From: DATKFM01 sp963810485 | GTDB lineage: Bacteria > Pseudomonadota > Alphaproteobacteria > Dongiales > Dongiaceae | DNA: 64,000 nt | Assembly (NCBI GenBank): GCA_963810485.1 | Contig: CAWENQ010000005.1 | Span: forward strand, 124,001 to 188,000 | Reading direction: 5' to 3' | Shown: piece by piece, positions 44,702 to 57,682 of the stretch | Numbering within the stretch: the first letter of the stretch is position 1 | How the letters are laid out: each line of letters starts with the position of its first letter | Translations under genes and position numbers: made by a program | Notes under the pieces: model-generated | The model's input: the letters and a program-made list of their open reading frames with translations, nothing else | The model's database searches: none | Told to the model about the DNA's origin: nothing

Positions 44702-47062
44702 CGCGTCGCCTGAAGCTCAGGGCACGCCGCGATCGCCGCGCCGGCCACCACCGGCGTGGCGGCGAGCGCTCGCCCATGACAGCGCCGCGCGCCATGTCCA
44801 GGGCGCCGCCATCTATATCGACGACATGCGCGAGCCCGAGGGCACGCTGCATGTGGCGCCGGGCTATGCCGCCGAAGGCGCCTGCGGCCGGATCGCGACG
44901 CTCGATCTCGAGGCGGTCCGCGCCGCTCCGGGCGTCGTCGCCGTGCTGACCGCCGACGATATTCCGGGCATCAACGATTGCAGCCCGGCGCATCGGCGAC
45001 GATCCCATCCTCGCCGACGGCGAGATCGAGTTCCACGGCCAGGTGATCTTCGCGGTGGTCGCCGAAACCCGCGACGCCGGCGCGCCGCGCGGCGCGGCTG
45101 GCGCGGATCGAGATCGCCGCCGAAACGCCGGCGGTCACCGTCGACGACGCGCTCGCCGCGGACACGCGACGTCCTGCCGCCCTACGAGTTCATGCGCGGC
45201 GATGTCGGCAGCCGCCCTCGCCGCGCTCGCCACCGGCATCGACGGCAAGCCTTCCGCATCGGCGGCCAGGAGCATTTCTATCTCGAAGGCCAGGTGGCGC
45301 TGGCCATGCCGCGAGGAGGACGGCGGCATGACTGGTCTATTCCTCGACCCAGCATCCGACCGAGGTGCAGCATTGCGTCGCCAAGATGCTGGCGGTGCCC
45401 GATGCCGTGGTGATCTGCGAATGCCGGCGCATGGGCGGCGGCTTCGGCGGCAAGGAAAGCCAGGCGGCGCAATGGGCGGCGCTGGCCGCGCTCGCCGCGC
45501 GCGTCACCGGCCGGCCGGCCAAGATGCCGGCTCGACCGCGACGACGACATGATCATGACCGGCAAGCGCCATGACTTCCGCGTCGACTATGATGCGGGCT
45601 TCGACAGCCGACGGCGCGCTCGCGCGCCGTCGATGTCGACTTTCCTGGCGCGCTGCGGCTACTCGGCCGATCTCTCGCTCGGCGTGAACGACCGCACCAT
45701 GTTCCACGCCGACAACGCCTATTTCTATCCGGCCGCGCGCATCCACTCGCGGCGGCTGCAGGACCAATACGGTTTCGAACACGGCCTTCCGCGGCTTCGG
45801 CGGCCCGCAGGGCATGCTGTTCGCCGAGCGCATGATGGACGCGATCGCCATCACGCCTGGGCCTCGATCCGCTCGATGTGCGCAAGCGCAATCTTCTACG
45901 CGCGCGGGCCGCGACGTCACGCCCTATGGCCAGAAGGTCGAGGACAATATCATCCTCGAGCTGATCGAGCGAGCTCGAGCGATCCAGCGACTACCGCACG
46001 CCGCCGGAAGGAGATCGCGGCCTTCAACGCAGCAGAGCCGATTCCTGAAGAAGGGCCTCGCGCTGACGCCGGTCAAGTTCGGCATCTCCTTCACGCTGAC
46101 CCATCTCAACCAGGCCGGCGCCCTGGTCCATGTCTATACCGACGGCTCGGTGCATCTGAATCACGGCGGCACCGAGATGGGGCAGGGGCTCTACGTCAAG
46201 GTGGCGCAGGTCGTGGCCGAGGAGTTCGGCATCGGCCTCGACCGGGTGAAGATCACCGCCACCACCACCGACAAGGTGCCGAACACCTCGCCGACCGCGG
46301 CGTCCTCCGGCTCCGACCTCAACGGCATGGCCGCCAAGATCGCCGCCGCGACCATCACGCAGCCGGCTGATCGATTTCGCCGCCGCAGCGATTCGGAACG
46401 TGCCAAAGTCCAGCATCCGCTTCGAGAGCGGCCAGGTGATCGATCGGCAACCAGCGCATGGCCTTCGGCGAGCTGGCCAAGAAGCGCCATCTGGCGCGCG
46501 TGTCGCTGTCCTCGACCGGCTTCTACGCCACGCCGAAGATCACTGGGACCGGGCCAAGGCGAACGGCCGTCCGTTCTTCTACTTCGCCTATGGCGCCGCC
46601 TGCTCGGAGGTCACCATCGACACGCTGACCGGCGAGATGCGGGTCGACCGCGTCGATATCCTCCACGATGTCGGCCGCTCGCTCAATCCGGCGGTCGACA
46701 TCGGCCAGATCGAGGGCGGCTTCGTCCAGGGCATGGGCTGGCTGACCACCGAGGAACTGGTCTTCGACGACGCAGGGCCGCTCCGCACCCATGCGCCTTC
46801 GACCTACAAGATCCCCACGCGCCTCCGACGTGCCGGCCGATTTCCGCGTCACGCTCTACGAAATCGGCCGGCAACCGCGAGGATACGATCTATCGCTCCA
46901 AGGCGGTGGGCGAACCGCCGCTGATGCTGGCGCATCTCGGTGTTCTCGCGCCATCACCGACGCCATCGCCAGCCTCAAGCCGGGCACCATGCCGCCGCTC
47001 GACGCACCGGCGACGCCGGAAGCGATCATGCGGGCGGTCAACGCGCTGACAGGCAGGCATGA
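44698..47062 (+). CDS. xdhB: Xanthine dehydrogenase large, molybdenum-binding subunit XdhB (frame breaks)
   Basis: The molybdopterin catalytic subunit oxidising hypoxanthine and xanthine. Recognised pieces in order: HVQGAAIYIDDMREPEGTLH, GVVAVLTADDIPGIND, MGGGFGGKESQAAQWAA (molybdopterin loop), FGFGGPQG-like segment near 45800, NQAGALVHVYTDGSVHLNHG then GGTEMGQGLYVKVAQV, and YRSKAVGEPPLMLAHLG near the end with the catalytic-Glu region. Breaks occur every 100-300 bases. Start and stop overlap the neighbours in the usual coupled way, but both ends are approximate. Confidence 0.8.
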
Positions 47063-47063
47063 C

Positions 47064-48050
47064 ATGCGGTCTGGGCACATATCGCCGAAGCCCTCGACAG
47101 CGCATGGCACGCTGCGCCATGGTCACGGTCGTCGACAGTCGAAGGGCTCGGCGCCGCGCGAAGCCGGCGCGCGGCATGGTCGTCGCCCGATGGCGGCTTT
47201 CACGGCACCATCGGCGGCGGCGACACTGGAATGGCAGGCCATCGCCGAGGCGCAGGCGCTGCTCGGCGGGCCCGGCGCGCCGGTGAGATCCGCCATGTCG
47301 CTCGGGCCGGAACTCGGCCAATGCTGCGGCGGCCGGGTGACACTGCTGATCGAGGTCTTCGACGCGCAGTCGACTGGCCGCAGGTGCGGCGACTTCGCGG
47401 CGCGGAGGCCGGCGGGGCTTTCTGCCACGCGCCGTATGTCGAGGACGGGTCACCGGGACGGCTGGATCCGATGGCGCGCCGCCGGAGCCGACCATTCGCT
47501 CGCCGACGGCATTCTCATCGAGCATTTCGGCGACAGCCGCCGGCCGCTCTATCTCTTCGGCGCCGGCCATGTCGGCCGCGCGCTGGTGCTGGCGCTGGCG
47601 CCGCTGCCCTTCGCAGGTGACCTGGATCGACGCCGCGGCCCGAGGCGTTTCCCGCGCGCCGTGCCGGCCAATGTCGTACAGCGTCGTCTCGGCCGATCCC
47701 GCGGCCGAGGTCGCCGATGGCGCCGGCCGGCAGCTTCGTGCTGGTCATGACCCACAGCCATGCGCTGGACCTGGCGATCATCGATGCCGCGCTGCGCGGA
47801 CGAGCGTTTCCCCTATGTCGGCCTGATCGGCAGCGCCACCAAGCGGGCGCGCTTCGGCAAGCGGCTGCGCGAGGCGGGCATGCCCGAAGACCGGATCGCG
47901 GCTCTGGTCTGCCCGATCGGCATCGCCGGCATCGACTCCAAGCACCCGGCGGTGATCGCCGCGGCGACGGCGGCGCAGATTGCTGGCACGCGACGAAGCT
48001 GCTGCGACGATGCGTCTGAATTCGGCCGACCGCATGCGGCAAGCCGCCTA

Positions 48051-48051
<1 letters not shown>
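47064..48051 (+). CDS. xdhC: Xanthine dehydrogenase accessory protein XdhC (frame breaks)
   Basis: Binds and sulphurates the molybdenum cofactor before it enters XdhB. Marks: IGGGTLEWQAIAEAQALL, QCCGGRVTLLIEVF, the Rossmann motif LFGAGHVGRALVLALAPLPF and, late, YVGLIGSATKRARFGKRLREAGM. One base appears missing just after the ATG (47064), restoring VWAHIAEALDSAWHA. The last frame ends at TAA 48049-48051, directly overlapping the ATG of the ABC ATPase. Confidence 0.78.
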
Positions 48052-49648
<1,597 letters not shown>

Positions 49649-50738
49649 ATGCGGCTCGTGCTTGAGAAGCGCGCCGAGCGCTCGACGGCTCATGGCGATC
49701 TGCTCGCCGGTGCTGGCGCTCGCGCTGACGCTCATCGCCGGCGGAATCATCTTCGCCTTGCGCGGCCTCAATCCGCTCGAGGCGCTCTATGTCTATTTCA
49801 TCGAACCGCTCACGCACGCTGTGGTCGCTCGAGCAGCTCATCGTCAAGGCGACGCCGCTGGTGCTGATCGGCGTCGGCCTTGCGGTCTGCTACCTGGCCA
49901 ATGTCTGGAACATCGGCGCCGAGGGGCAGCTCACCATGGGCGCCATCTTCGGCGGCCTGCATTCCCGTCCTGTTTCCGGCTGGCAGTCGCCGCTGACGCT
50001 GGCCTGCATGCTGCTCCTGGGCATTGTCGGCGGCATGCTCTATGGCGCCGATTCCGGCGCTTCTCAAGAACACGCTTCAACGCCAACGAGATCCTGACCG
50101 CCTGATGCTGGTCTATGTCGCGCAGCTGTTTCTCGACTGGCTGGTGCGCGGTCCCTGGCGCGATCCGCAGGGATTCAATTTTCCGAAGACGATGACCTTC
50201 GAGGGCTGGCAGTTGCTGCCGACCATCGGCGGCGACCATCCATCTCGGCGCGCTGTTCGCGCTGCTCGCCGCGCTGCGCTCGCCTTCGTCATGGGCCGCA
50301 CGCTCAAGGGGTTCGAGATCCGCGTGCTCGGCAATGCGCCGCGCGCCGGGCGCTTCGCCGGATTTTCGCGCGACCGCATGGTGATGTTCTGCTTCCTGCT
50401 GTCGGGCGGGCTTGCGGGCCTTGCCGGCATCTGCGAAGTCGCGAGCACGGTCGGCCAGCTGCAGCCGACGATCTCGCCCGGCTATGGCTTCACCGCCATC
50501 ATCGTCGCCTTCCTCGGCCGGCTCAATCCGCATCGGCGTCCTGTTCGCCGGCATTGCTCCTGGCGCTCAGCTATCTCGGCGGCGAGGCGGCGCAGGTGAC
50601 GCTCGGCATCTCCGACAAGATCGCCAAGGTGTTCCAGGGCATCCTGCTGTTCTTCATCCTCGCCTGCGACACGCTCATTCTCTATCGCATCAAGTTCGAG
50701 CGTACGGCCGCGCTGCACGCGGCCAGGCGGCGGAGTAG
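49649..50738 (+). CDS. Nucleoside-type ABC transporter permease 1 (frame breaks)
   Basis: Membrane permease of the BPD_transp_2 family. Segments: PVLALALTLIAGGIIFALRG, YLANVWNIGAEGQLTMGAIFGG (family motif), IPALLKNTFNANEILT, a GFEIRVLGNAPRAGRFAGFS loop, MVMFCFLLSGGLAGLAGICE and GYGFTAIIVAFLGRLNP. The ATG at 49649 has GGAGGA upstream. The stop is taken as TAG at 50736-50738 after a late frame break. Confidence 0.75.
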
Positions 50739-50743
50739 CGGCC

Positions 50744-51674
50744 ATGGACCGAAGCTGCAGGCAGTCATCCTCACCATCATCACCGCCTCGACGCCGTTGC
50801 TGCTGGCGGCCATCGGCGAACTGGTGGTCGAGCGCTCCGGCGTGCTCAATCTCGGCGTCGAAGGCATGATGGTGATGGGCGCCGTCTGCGGTTTCGGCGC
50901 CGCCTTCGTCACGGGATCGCCTTATGCTCGGCATCCTCGCGGCCATTGTCGCCGGCGTAGCGCATGTCGGCGCTGTTCGGGTTTCTCACGCTGACGCTGG
51001 TGGCCAACCAGGTCGCCACCGGACTCGCGCTGACGCTGCTCGGGCTCGGTCTTTCCGGCCTCATCGGCGAAGTCCTTCGTCGGCCAGCCCGGCGTCAAGC
51101 TGCGCGATCTATATTCCCGTTCTGACCGATATCCCGTTCGTCGGCCGCATCCTCTTCGGCCAGGATGTTCTCGTGTATCTTCATTTCTGCTCACCGCGGG
51201 CGTCGCCTATGTCCTGTTCACGCACCAAGACCGGCCTGATCATCCGCGCGGTCGGCAACAGCCATCAATTCGGCCCATGCCCTGGGCTACAGCGTCATCG
51301 CGCGTGCGCTATGCTCTGCGTGCTGTTCGGCGGCGCCTGCGCCGGGCCTGGCCGGCGGCTATCTGTCGCTGGCCTATACGCCGCAATGGATCGAGAACAT
51401 GACGGCGGCCGCGGCTGGATCGCGCTGGCGCTGGTGGTCTTCGCCTCCTGGCTGCCCTGGCGGGCGGCGATCGGCGCCTATCTTTTCGGCACCGTCTCGA
51501 TCCTCGGTCTCTATACGTCCAGCCGCTGGGACTGCGGCATTCCCTCGCAGTTCCTGTCGTGCGCTGCCCTATCTCGTCACCATCATGGCGCTTGGTGATC
51601 ATTTCCGGCAACCGCATGCTGACGCGGCCAATACCCCGGCTTGCCTCGGCCAGTCCTTCGTGCCTGATCGCTAG
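50744..51674 (+). CDS. Nucleoside-type ABC transporter permease 2 (frame breaks)
   Basis: Second permease of the same family. LTIITASTPLLLAAIGELVVERSGVLNLGVEGMMVMGA is the standard opening, followed by TLTLVANQVATGLALTLLGLGLSGLIG, RGWIALALVVFASWLPWRAAIGAYLFG and a LPYLVTIMALVIISGNR-like end. Frame breaks run through the gene, so the ends are approximate. It pairs with permease 1. Confidence 0.75.
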
Positions 51675-51764
51675 CCGGAAAGCGCCGCGCCCGTGGCAGC
51701 CGCGGGCGGTACGGCCAAACAACATCGGCTGCAGGATGTCCAAATACAGGGAAGGAGCAGTACT

Positions 51765-52837
51765 ATGAAGAAAATCTGGTGTCGGCCGCTTGGCCGCTCG
51801 CGCTGGCGCTGGCGGCCGGCGGCGCCGCGGCTCAAGACAAGATCAAGGCCGTGCTGGATCTATGTCGGTCCGATCGGCGATCGCGGCTGGTCCTATCAGC
51901 ACAATCAGGGCCGCCTGGCGCGTGGAGACAGGAACTCGGCGACAAGGTCGAGACGGTCTTCGTCGAGAATGTCGCCGAAGCCGATGCCGAGCGCACCATC
52001 GAGCGGCTGGCGCGCGATGGCTGCAAGATCATCTTCACCACCTCATTCGGCTTCATGGAGCCGACGCTGAAGGTCGCGAAGAAATTTCCCGATGTGAAGT
52101 TCGAGCATGCGACCGGCTACAAGACCGCCGACAACGTCACGACCTACAACGCCAAGTTCCATGAAGGCCGCTATGTGATCGGCCAGATCGCCGCCAAGAT
52201 GTCGAAGACCGGCGTCGCCGGCTACATCGTCTCCTTCCCGATCCCCGAGGTCGTGTCCGGCATCAATGCCTTCATGCTCGGCGCGCAGTCGGTCAATCCC
52301 GATTTCAAGGTGAAGATCGTCTGGGTCAACACCTGGTACGATCCCGGCAAGGAGGCCGACGCCGCCAAGGTGCTGTTCAGCCAGGGCGCCGACATCATCG
52401 TCCAGCACACCGATTCGACCGCGCCGCTGCAGATCGCCGAGGAGCAGGGCAAGCATCGGCTTCGGCCAGGCTTCCGACATGATCAAGTTCGCGCCCAAGG
52501 CGCAGCTCACGGCGATCGTCGACAATTGGGCGCCCTATTACATCGAGCGCGTCAAGGCCGTGCATGGACGGCACCTGGAAATCGCAGTCGTCCTGGGATG
52601 GCATGGCCGAAGGCACGGTCAAGATCGCGCCCTTCACCAACATGCCCGACGATGTCGCGAAGATGGCGACCGAGACGGCGGAGGCGATCAAGACCGGCAC
52701 AGCTCCATCCCTTCACCGGACCGATCACCAAGCAGGACGGCACCGTTGTCGGCGAAGCCGGCAAGCCGCTGCCCGACGGCGATATTCTGGGCATGAACTG
52801 GTACGTCAAGGGCGTCGACGACAAGTTGCCGCAATAG
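51765..52837 (+). CDS. BMP-family substrate-binding protein (frame breaks)
   Basis: Periplasmic receptor of the basic-membrane-protein/PnrA type, which binds nucleosides or purines. After a leader ending AAAQDKIK it has PIGDRGWSYQHNQG, RTIERLARDGCKIIFTTSFGFMEPTLKVAKKFPDVKFEHATGYK, YVIGQIAAKMSKTGVAGYIVSFPIPEVVSGINAFMLGAQSVNP and VKIVWVNTWYDPGKEADAAKVLFSQGADIIVQHTDS. GAAGGAG precedes the ATG. Breaks are near 51790, 51860, 51930, 52460, 52567 and 52700. Repaired length is about 355 aa. Confidence 0.8.
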
Positions 52838-52935
52838 ACTGCTGCGACGCGCTGGCGGGAGTCTGCATCGCGCCGGCGCGTCATTCTCAACCCGACGAAG
52901 CTGCGCTGCGGCTGCCCTCGAGCAATGGTCCGGTC

Positions 52936-54133
52936 ATGGATCGCCTTCATTGCTCGACTGGCTGAATCTTGCTGCTCCGCTGGGCCCATCTGATCGCCGG
53001 CATCGCCTGGATCGGCACGTCGTTCTATTTCGTCGCGCTCGATTTCACCCTGAAGAAGCGGGCGCGGACTGCCGCAGGGCGTCTCCGGCGAGGCCTGGGA
53101 AGTGCATGGCGGCGGCTTCTATCACGTCGCAGAAATACCTGACGGCGCCGCCAACGCTGCCCGACGATCTGCATCTGGTTCAAGTGGGAAGCCTATCTCA
53201 CCTGGGTCACCGGCTTCCTGCTGCTGATCGTGCAGTATTACTTGAACGCCACGGCCTATCTGATCGATCCCGCCGTCTGCCGCTCTGACGCCGTGGCAGG
53301 CGATCGCGCATCTCGGTGGTCAGCCTGCTCGCGGGCTGGTTCGTCTATGACGGACTCTGCCGTTCGCCGCTTCGGGCAGAGTCCCGACGGCTGCTCGCCG
53401 TCGCCGGTCTTCGCTGCTGATCGTCGTCGCCGCCTATGGCTTCACGCCAGGTCTTTTCCGGCCGCGGCGCGCTCATCCATGTCGGCGCCTTCATCGGCAC
53501 GATGATGGCGGCCAATGTGTTCGCGCGTGATCATCCCCAACCAGCGCAAGATCACCGCGGCGCTGCTGCGCGGCGAGGCGCCCGATCCGCGCCTCGGCGC
53601 CATCGGCAAGCAGCGCTCGCTGCACAACACCTATCTGACCTTGCCGGTGCTGCTGATGATGATCAGCAACCATTATCCGATGCTGACCGACCATCCGCAG
53701 GCCTGGCTGCTGGTCGGCGCTGATCGTGGTGGGCGGCGCGGCCCTCCGGCATTTCCTGGTGCGCCACGAAGTCGGCGATCCCCTGTCGAAGATCGCCTGG
53801 ACTCTGCCGGTCATCGCCGTTGCGCTGTTGCTGGCCGTTATCTTCACCGCACCGCGCAGCGATGCCGCAGCGCCGTCATTGCAGGTCAGCGACGAGCGGG
53901 TGATCGAGATCACCCAGACCCATTGCGCCATGTGCCACTCGGTGCATCCGGCCGATGAGGGCTTCGCGCATGCGCCCAAGGATGTGGCCTTCGATTCCCT
54001 GGCGGAGCTGCGCCGCTATGCGCCGCTGATCCTGGAGCAGGCCGTGCGTACCAACGCCATGCCGCTGGGCAACCGGACGGGCATGACCGATGACGAGCGG
54101 CGCGAACTCGGCGCCTGGCTGTCACAGCTCTGA
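52936..54133 (+). CDS. puuD: Membrane-bound urate hydroxylase with cytochrome c domain PuuD (frame breaks)
   Basis: Oxidises urate to 5-hydroxyisourate and passes electrons to the respiratory chain through its own cytochrome c domain. The N-terminal membrane part (LDWLNLLLRWAHLIAGIAWIGTSFYFVALDF, FKWEAYLTWVTGFLLLIVQYY, FIGTMMAANVF, LTLPVLLMMISNHYPML) has about eight helices. The C-terminal part is intact in frame from about 53726 and carries the heme-attachment motif CAMCH and a distal Met region (NAMPLGNRTGMT). Breaks are concentrated before 53760. Repaired length is about 395 aa. Confidence 0.85.
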
Positions 54134-54147
54134 CGGAACGCCAGGCC

Positions 54148-54673
54148 ATGTCAACTCCGCCGCCGATGGGCATTGATGAGGTCAATGCATCTGGATGCTA
54201 CCAGCTTTGCCGTGCTGTTCGGCGATGTGGCCGAACATTCGCCCTGGGTGGCGGAAAGCGCTGCTCATGCGCGGCCCTACGCGAACCGCGATGCGATGAT
54301 CCAGGCGTTCGTCGACACCGTCATGCGGGCGCCGCGGGCCGATCAGCTCGCCTTGATCCGCGCCCATCCCGATCTGGCGGGCCGCGCTGCCATCGCCGGA
54401 GAACTGACCGATGACTCGAAGCGGGAGCAGGCGGGCGCGGGGCTCGGCAGCCTGACGCCGGAAGAGTTCGCGCGCTTCTCCGATCTCAACGGCCTCTACC
54501 GGCAGCAGAACGGCTTTCCCTTCATCTTCGCCGTGAAGGGGGCGACGAAGCAGCAGATCCTCGACGCCTTCGAGGAGCGGGTGAAGAACAATCATGCGAC
54601 GGAATTCGCGACCGCGCTGACCCAGGTCTGCCGCATCTTTCATTTCCGCATCCAAGGGCGGGTGAAGGCATGA
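54148..54673 (+). CDS. uraD: OHCU decarboxylase UraD (one frame break)
   Basis: Makes S-allantoin from OHCU. The protein has the active-site blocks EHSPWVAESAA and IRAHPDLAGRAAIAGELT, then SLTPEEFARFSDLNGLYRQQNGFPFIFAVKG and the RIFHFRI end. The ATG at 54148 is the likely true start because removing one extra T at about 54190 joins GIDEVNA to LDATSFAVLFGDV, the family N-terminus. An ATG at 54173 gives the uninterrupted 166-aa frame. The stop overlaps guaD (ATGA). Confidence 0.88.
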
Positions 54674-56014
54674 GCGCCGCGCCATCCATCCAACCCCGTG
54701 TGCTGCGCGGCGCGATGCTGAGTTATCGCGCGGATCCCCACGGTGTCGCGGCGAAGGACGCCTATTTGTTTCACGAGAAGGGCGCGGTCGCCTTGGATGG
54801 CGCGGGCCGCATCGCCTGGGCCGGAGACGTCGCCGATCTGCCGCCGGCCCATCGTGCCCTGCCGGTCGATGATTACGGTGACAAGCTGATCCTGCCGGGC
54901 TTCATCGATGCCCATATCCATTTTCCCCAATACCGCATGCTGGCGGCGCCCGGCGCGGATTTGCTGGCATGGCTGGACCGCTTCACCTTCGCCGAGGAGG
55001 CGCGCTATGGCGACGCCGCCCATGCCGCCGCCGCGGCCGAGATTTTTCTCGACCGGCTGTTCAGTCACGGGACGACGACGGCGGCGGCTTACTGCTCCGT
55101 CCATGCAGCCTCGGCGGAAGCGCTGTTCGCCGCCGCGGAGAAGCGCACCATGGCGCTGATCACCGGCAAGACCCTGATGGACCGCAACGCGCCGGATGCG
55201 GTGCGCGACGATGTCGCTTCCGGCACCCGCGACAGCGAGTCCCTGATCAAGAAATGGCACAACCGCGGCCGCCTGCGCTATGCCGTGACGCCGCGCTTCG
55301 CCATCACCTCCACGGAAGCGCAGCTCCAAGCCGCCGGCGACCTCTATCGATCCCATCCCGGCGTCTATGTGCAGACTCATCTCTCCGAAAGTGCCGGCGA
55401 GATGGAGATGGTGAAATCGCTCTACCCGGGCGCGCGCGACTACACGGATGTGTATGACCGCTTCGGCCTCCTGGGCCGCCGCAGCCTGTTCGGTCACGGC
55501 ATTCACTTATCGGAGCGGGAATGCGCGCGACTCAGCGAGTCAGGTTCTGTGGTCGTGCATTGCCCGACCTCCAATACATTTCTTGGCTCCGGCCTGTTCG
55601 ATATCGGCCATCTGCGCGATCCGCGGCGGCCGGTGCGCGTGGCGGTGGCCAGCGATGTCGGCGGCGGCACTCAGCTACTCCCTGCTGGCGACGCTGGGCG
55701 AGGCGCACAAGGTGGCGCAGCTCAAGGGCCGCAGCCTGCCGGCGCTCGACGCGTTCTATCTGGCGACGCGAGGGAATGCGCAAGCGCTCGAACTGGACCA
55801 GGAGATCGGCAGCCTCGAGCCCGGCTTCTGGGCCGATATCGTGGTGCTCGATCCCCAGGCCACGCCGGTGCTGGCCAGCCGCCAGGAACTCTCGGAATCC
55901 CTTGAAGACACGCTGTTCGCCCTGATGATGCTGGGCGACGACCGCGCGATCGCCGCGACCTATGTCGCCGGCCGCTGCGTCCACCGCCGCGCGGCGGAGA
56001 AGGAGAGCCGCTGA
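54670..56014 (+). CDS. guaD: Guanine deaminase (one frame break)
   Basis: Metal-dependent amidohydrolase turning guanine into xanthine, feeding the dehydrogenase. Metal-binding blocks are LPGFIDAHIHFPQ, VQTHLSESAGEME, SLFGHGIHLSERE and ASDVGGGTSYSLL. One extra C at about 55672 breaks the frame inside the last block. The tail (LDQEIGSLEPGFWADIVVLDP) is normal. Repaired length is about 447 aa. The start overlaps uraD and the stop overlaps puuE (TGATG). Confidence 0.88.
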
Positions 56015-56929
56015 TGGCCGACAACCCTTATCCCCGCGATCTTCGCGGCTATGGCGCGCGCACGCCCGATCCCCGATGGCCCGGCGGCGCCCATGTCGCC
56101 GTGCAGTTCGTGGTGAATTACGAGGAGGGCGGCGAGAACAACATTCTCCACGGTGACGCGGCGTCCGAGGCTTTTCTCTCGGAGATTGTCGGCGCGCAAG
56201 CTTGGCCCGGCCAGCGGCACATGAACATGGAGTCGATCTACGAATACGGCGCCCGCGCCGGCTTTTGGCGGCTCCATCGCCTGTTCACCCAACGCAAGGT
56301 GCCGATCACCGTCTATGGCGTGGCCACGGCGCTGATGCGCTCGCCCGAGCAGGTGGCGGCGATGAAGTCAGCCGATTGGGAAATCGCCAGCCACGGGCTG
56401 AAATGGATCGAGTACAAGGATTTCAGCGAGGCCGACGAGCGCCAGCATCTTCGCGAGGCGATCCGCATCCACACGGAAACCACGGGATCGCGGCCGCTGG
56501 GCTGGTACACCGGCCGCTGCTCGGTGAACACCCGGCGGCTGGTGATGGAGGAGGGCGGATTCCTCTACGATTCCGACGATTATTCGGATGATCTGCCCTA
56601 CTGGGTTGCCGGGCCGAAGGGGCCTCATCTGGTGATTCCCTACACCCTCGATGCCAACGACATGCGCTTCGCCACGCCCCAGGGCTTCAATTCCGGCGAT
56701 CAGTTCTTCAGCTACCTGAAGGATTCATTCGACGTGCTCTATGCCGAAGGCAAGGCGCGGCGCGCCGAAGATGATGTCGATAGGCCTGCATTGCCGCCTA
56801 GTGGGACGGCCGGGCCGCGCTGCATCATTGCAGCGTTTCGTCGACTATGTGCAGGGCTATGACCGCGTCTGGTTGCCGCGCCGCATCGACATCGCGCGCC
56901 ATTGGCATGAGAATTTCAAGCCGGCGTGA
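56014..56929 (+). CDS. puuE: Allantoinase PuuE, polysaccharide-deacetylase type (one frame break)
   Basis: Hydrolyses allantoin to allantoate using a NodB-like fold unrelated to classical amidohydrolase allantoinases. Marks: YPRDLRGYGARTPDPRWPGGAHVAVQFVVNYEEGGE, ESIYEYGARAGFWRLHRLF, WEIASHGLKWIEYKDF and GWYTGRCSVNTRRLV. One extra base at about 56760 breaks the frame; beyond it MMSIGLHCRLVGRPGRAASL and the normal end follow. Repaired length is about 304 aa. Confidence 0.88.
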
Positions 56930-56970
56930 GGCTTGTAGATGCTTCTGAAGTAATGTCGCCTCGCCACCAC

Positions 56971-57129
56971 GAACTGGGGGAGAGGCAGGTGACATCCGCA
57001 TTCAGCGGATGGCACCGGTGAGGGGCGGCGCCGTTGATTCCGCGCGTGACTGCATGGCCACCGAGCGCCGAGCCCTCACCCGTGCGCCATCCGCTGAACG
57101 CGAATGTCGCACACCCTCTCCCTCAGCGA
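56971..57129. repeat. Pair of inverted REP-like elements between convergent genes
   Basis: Two arms of about 56 bases (56971-57026 and 57072-57129) are near-perfect reverse complements around a 45-base centre. Each holds a GGGAGAGG block, a CATnCGCnTTCAGCGGATGG core and a GGTGAGGG block, as in repetitive extragenic palindromes common in alphaproteobacteria. The element fills most of the 244-bp gap between the ends of puuE and allA and could stop transcription in both directions. Confidence 0.75.
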
Positions 57130-57173
57130 AATCGCGAAGCGATTATCGCGACTGCGCGGGCGAGGGGACAGTC

Positions 57174-57674
57174 TCAAATCTCCAAGAAAACCTTCTCCGA
57201 CTCGGCGAACCAGGATTCCTCCAGGTTCGCACCGGCGCCGCCGCGGTCCACCACCAGGAAATCGCTGTCGGGCTCCAGCACCAGCAGCGGATGGTGCCAG
57301 ACATTTCGTGTGTAGTTCACGCCCTGGCGGCCGGTGGCGCTGAAGGCGCGCAGCGTGGCCGGCGCCAGCTTTTCCCGCGGGTCGGCCACCACCACCAGGT
57401 AGTCACGATCCTGCAGCGGATAGAACGCCTGGCTGCCGAGCGGATGCCGCTCCATCAAGCGGATGGCAATCGGCAGCGGCCGGGGCTGGCCGCGGAAGAA
57501 GTTGATCAGCGGCCGCCCGTCCTCCGCCGCCACATCCACTGCGGCCAGATCGTGGTAGCGCTCGGTGGTGTTCTCGTTGATCGGATAATGATGGGCGCCT
57601 TCCATTTCGATCACGTCGCCATAGGGCGCGAAGGCGGCGCGGGTCAGCGGTTCCGGTTTCAGAACGACGGGCAC
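57174..57674 (-). CDS. allA: Ureidoglycolate lyase AllA
   Basis: Splits ureidoglycolate to glyoxylate and urea. About 166 aa from the GTG at 57672-57674 (PVVLKPEPLTRAAFAPYGDVIEM). Marks: cupin-like core HHYPINENTTERYHDLA, the LINFFRGQPRPLPIAIRLMERHPLGSQAFYPL block and GVNYTRNVWHHPLLVLEPDSDFLVVDRGG. The allantoicase stop is 8 bp upstream, so they are co-transcribed. The long merged frame seen in the raw sequence results from the frame break in the neighbour. Confidence 0.87.
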   Translation of the reverse strand: MPVVLKPEPLTRAAFAPYGDVIEMEGAHHYPINENTTERYHDLAAVDVAAEDGRPLINFFRGQPRPLPIAIRLMERHPLGSQAFYPLQDRDYLVVVADPREKLAPATLRAFSATGRQGVNYTRNVWHHPLLVLEPDSDFLVVDRGGAGANLEESWFAESEKVFLEI

Positions 57675-57682
57675 GGCGATGC

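Noticed and set aside
42651..45413. A 920-aa plus-strand frame across HIU hydrolase and xdhA
   Set aside because: It joins wrong frames of several broken genes; only its first part (HIU hydrolase) is protein-like.
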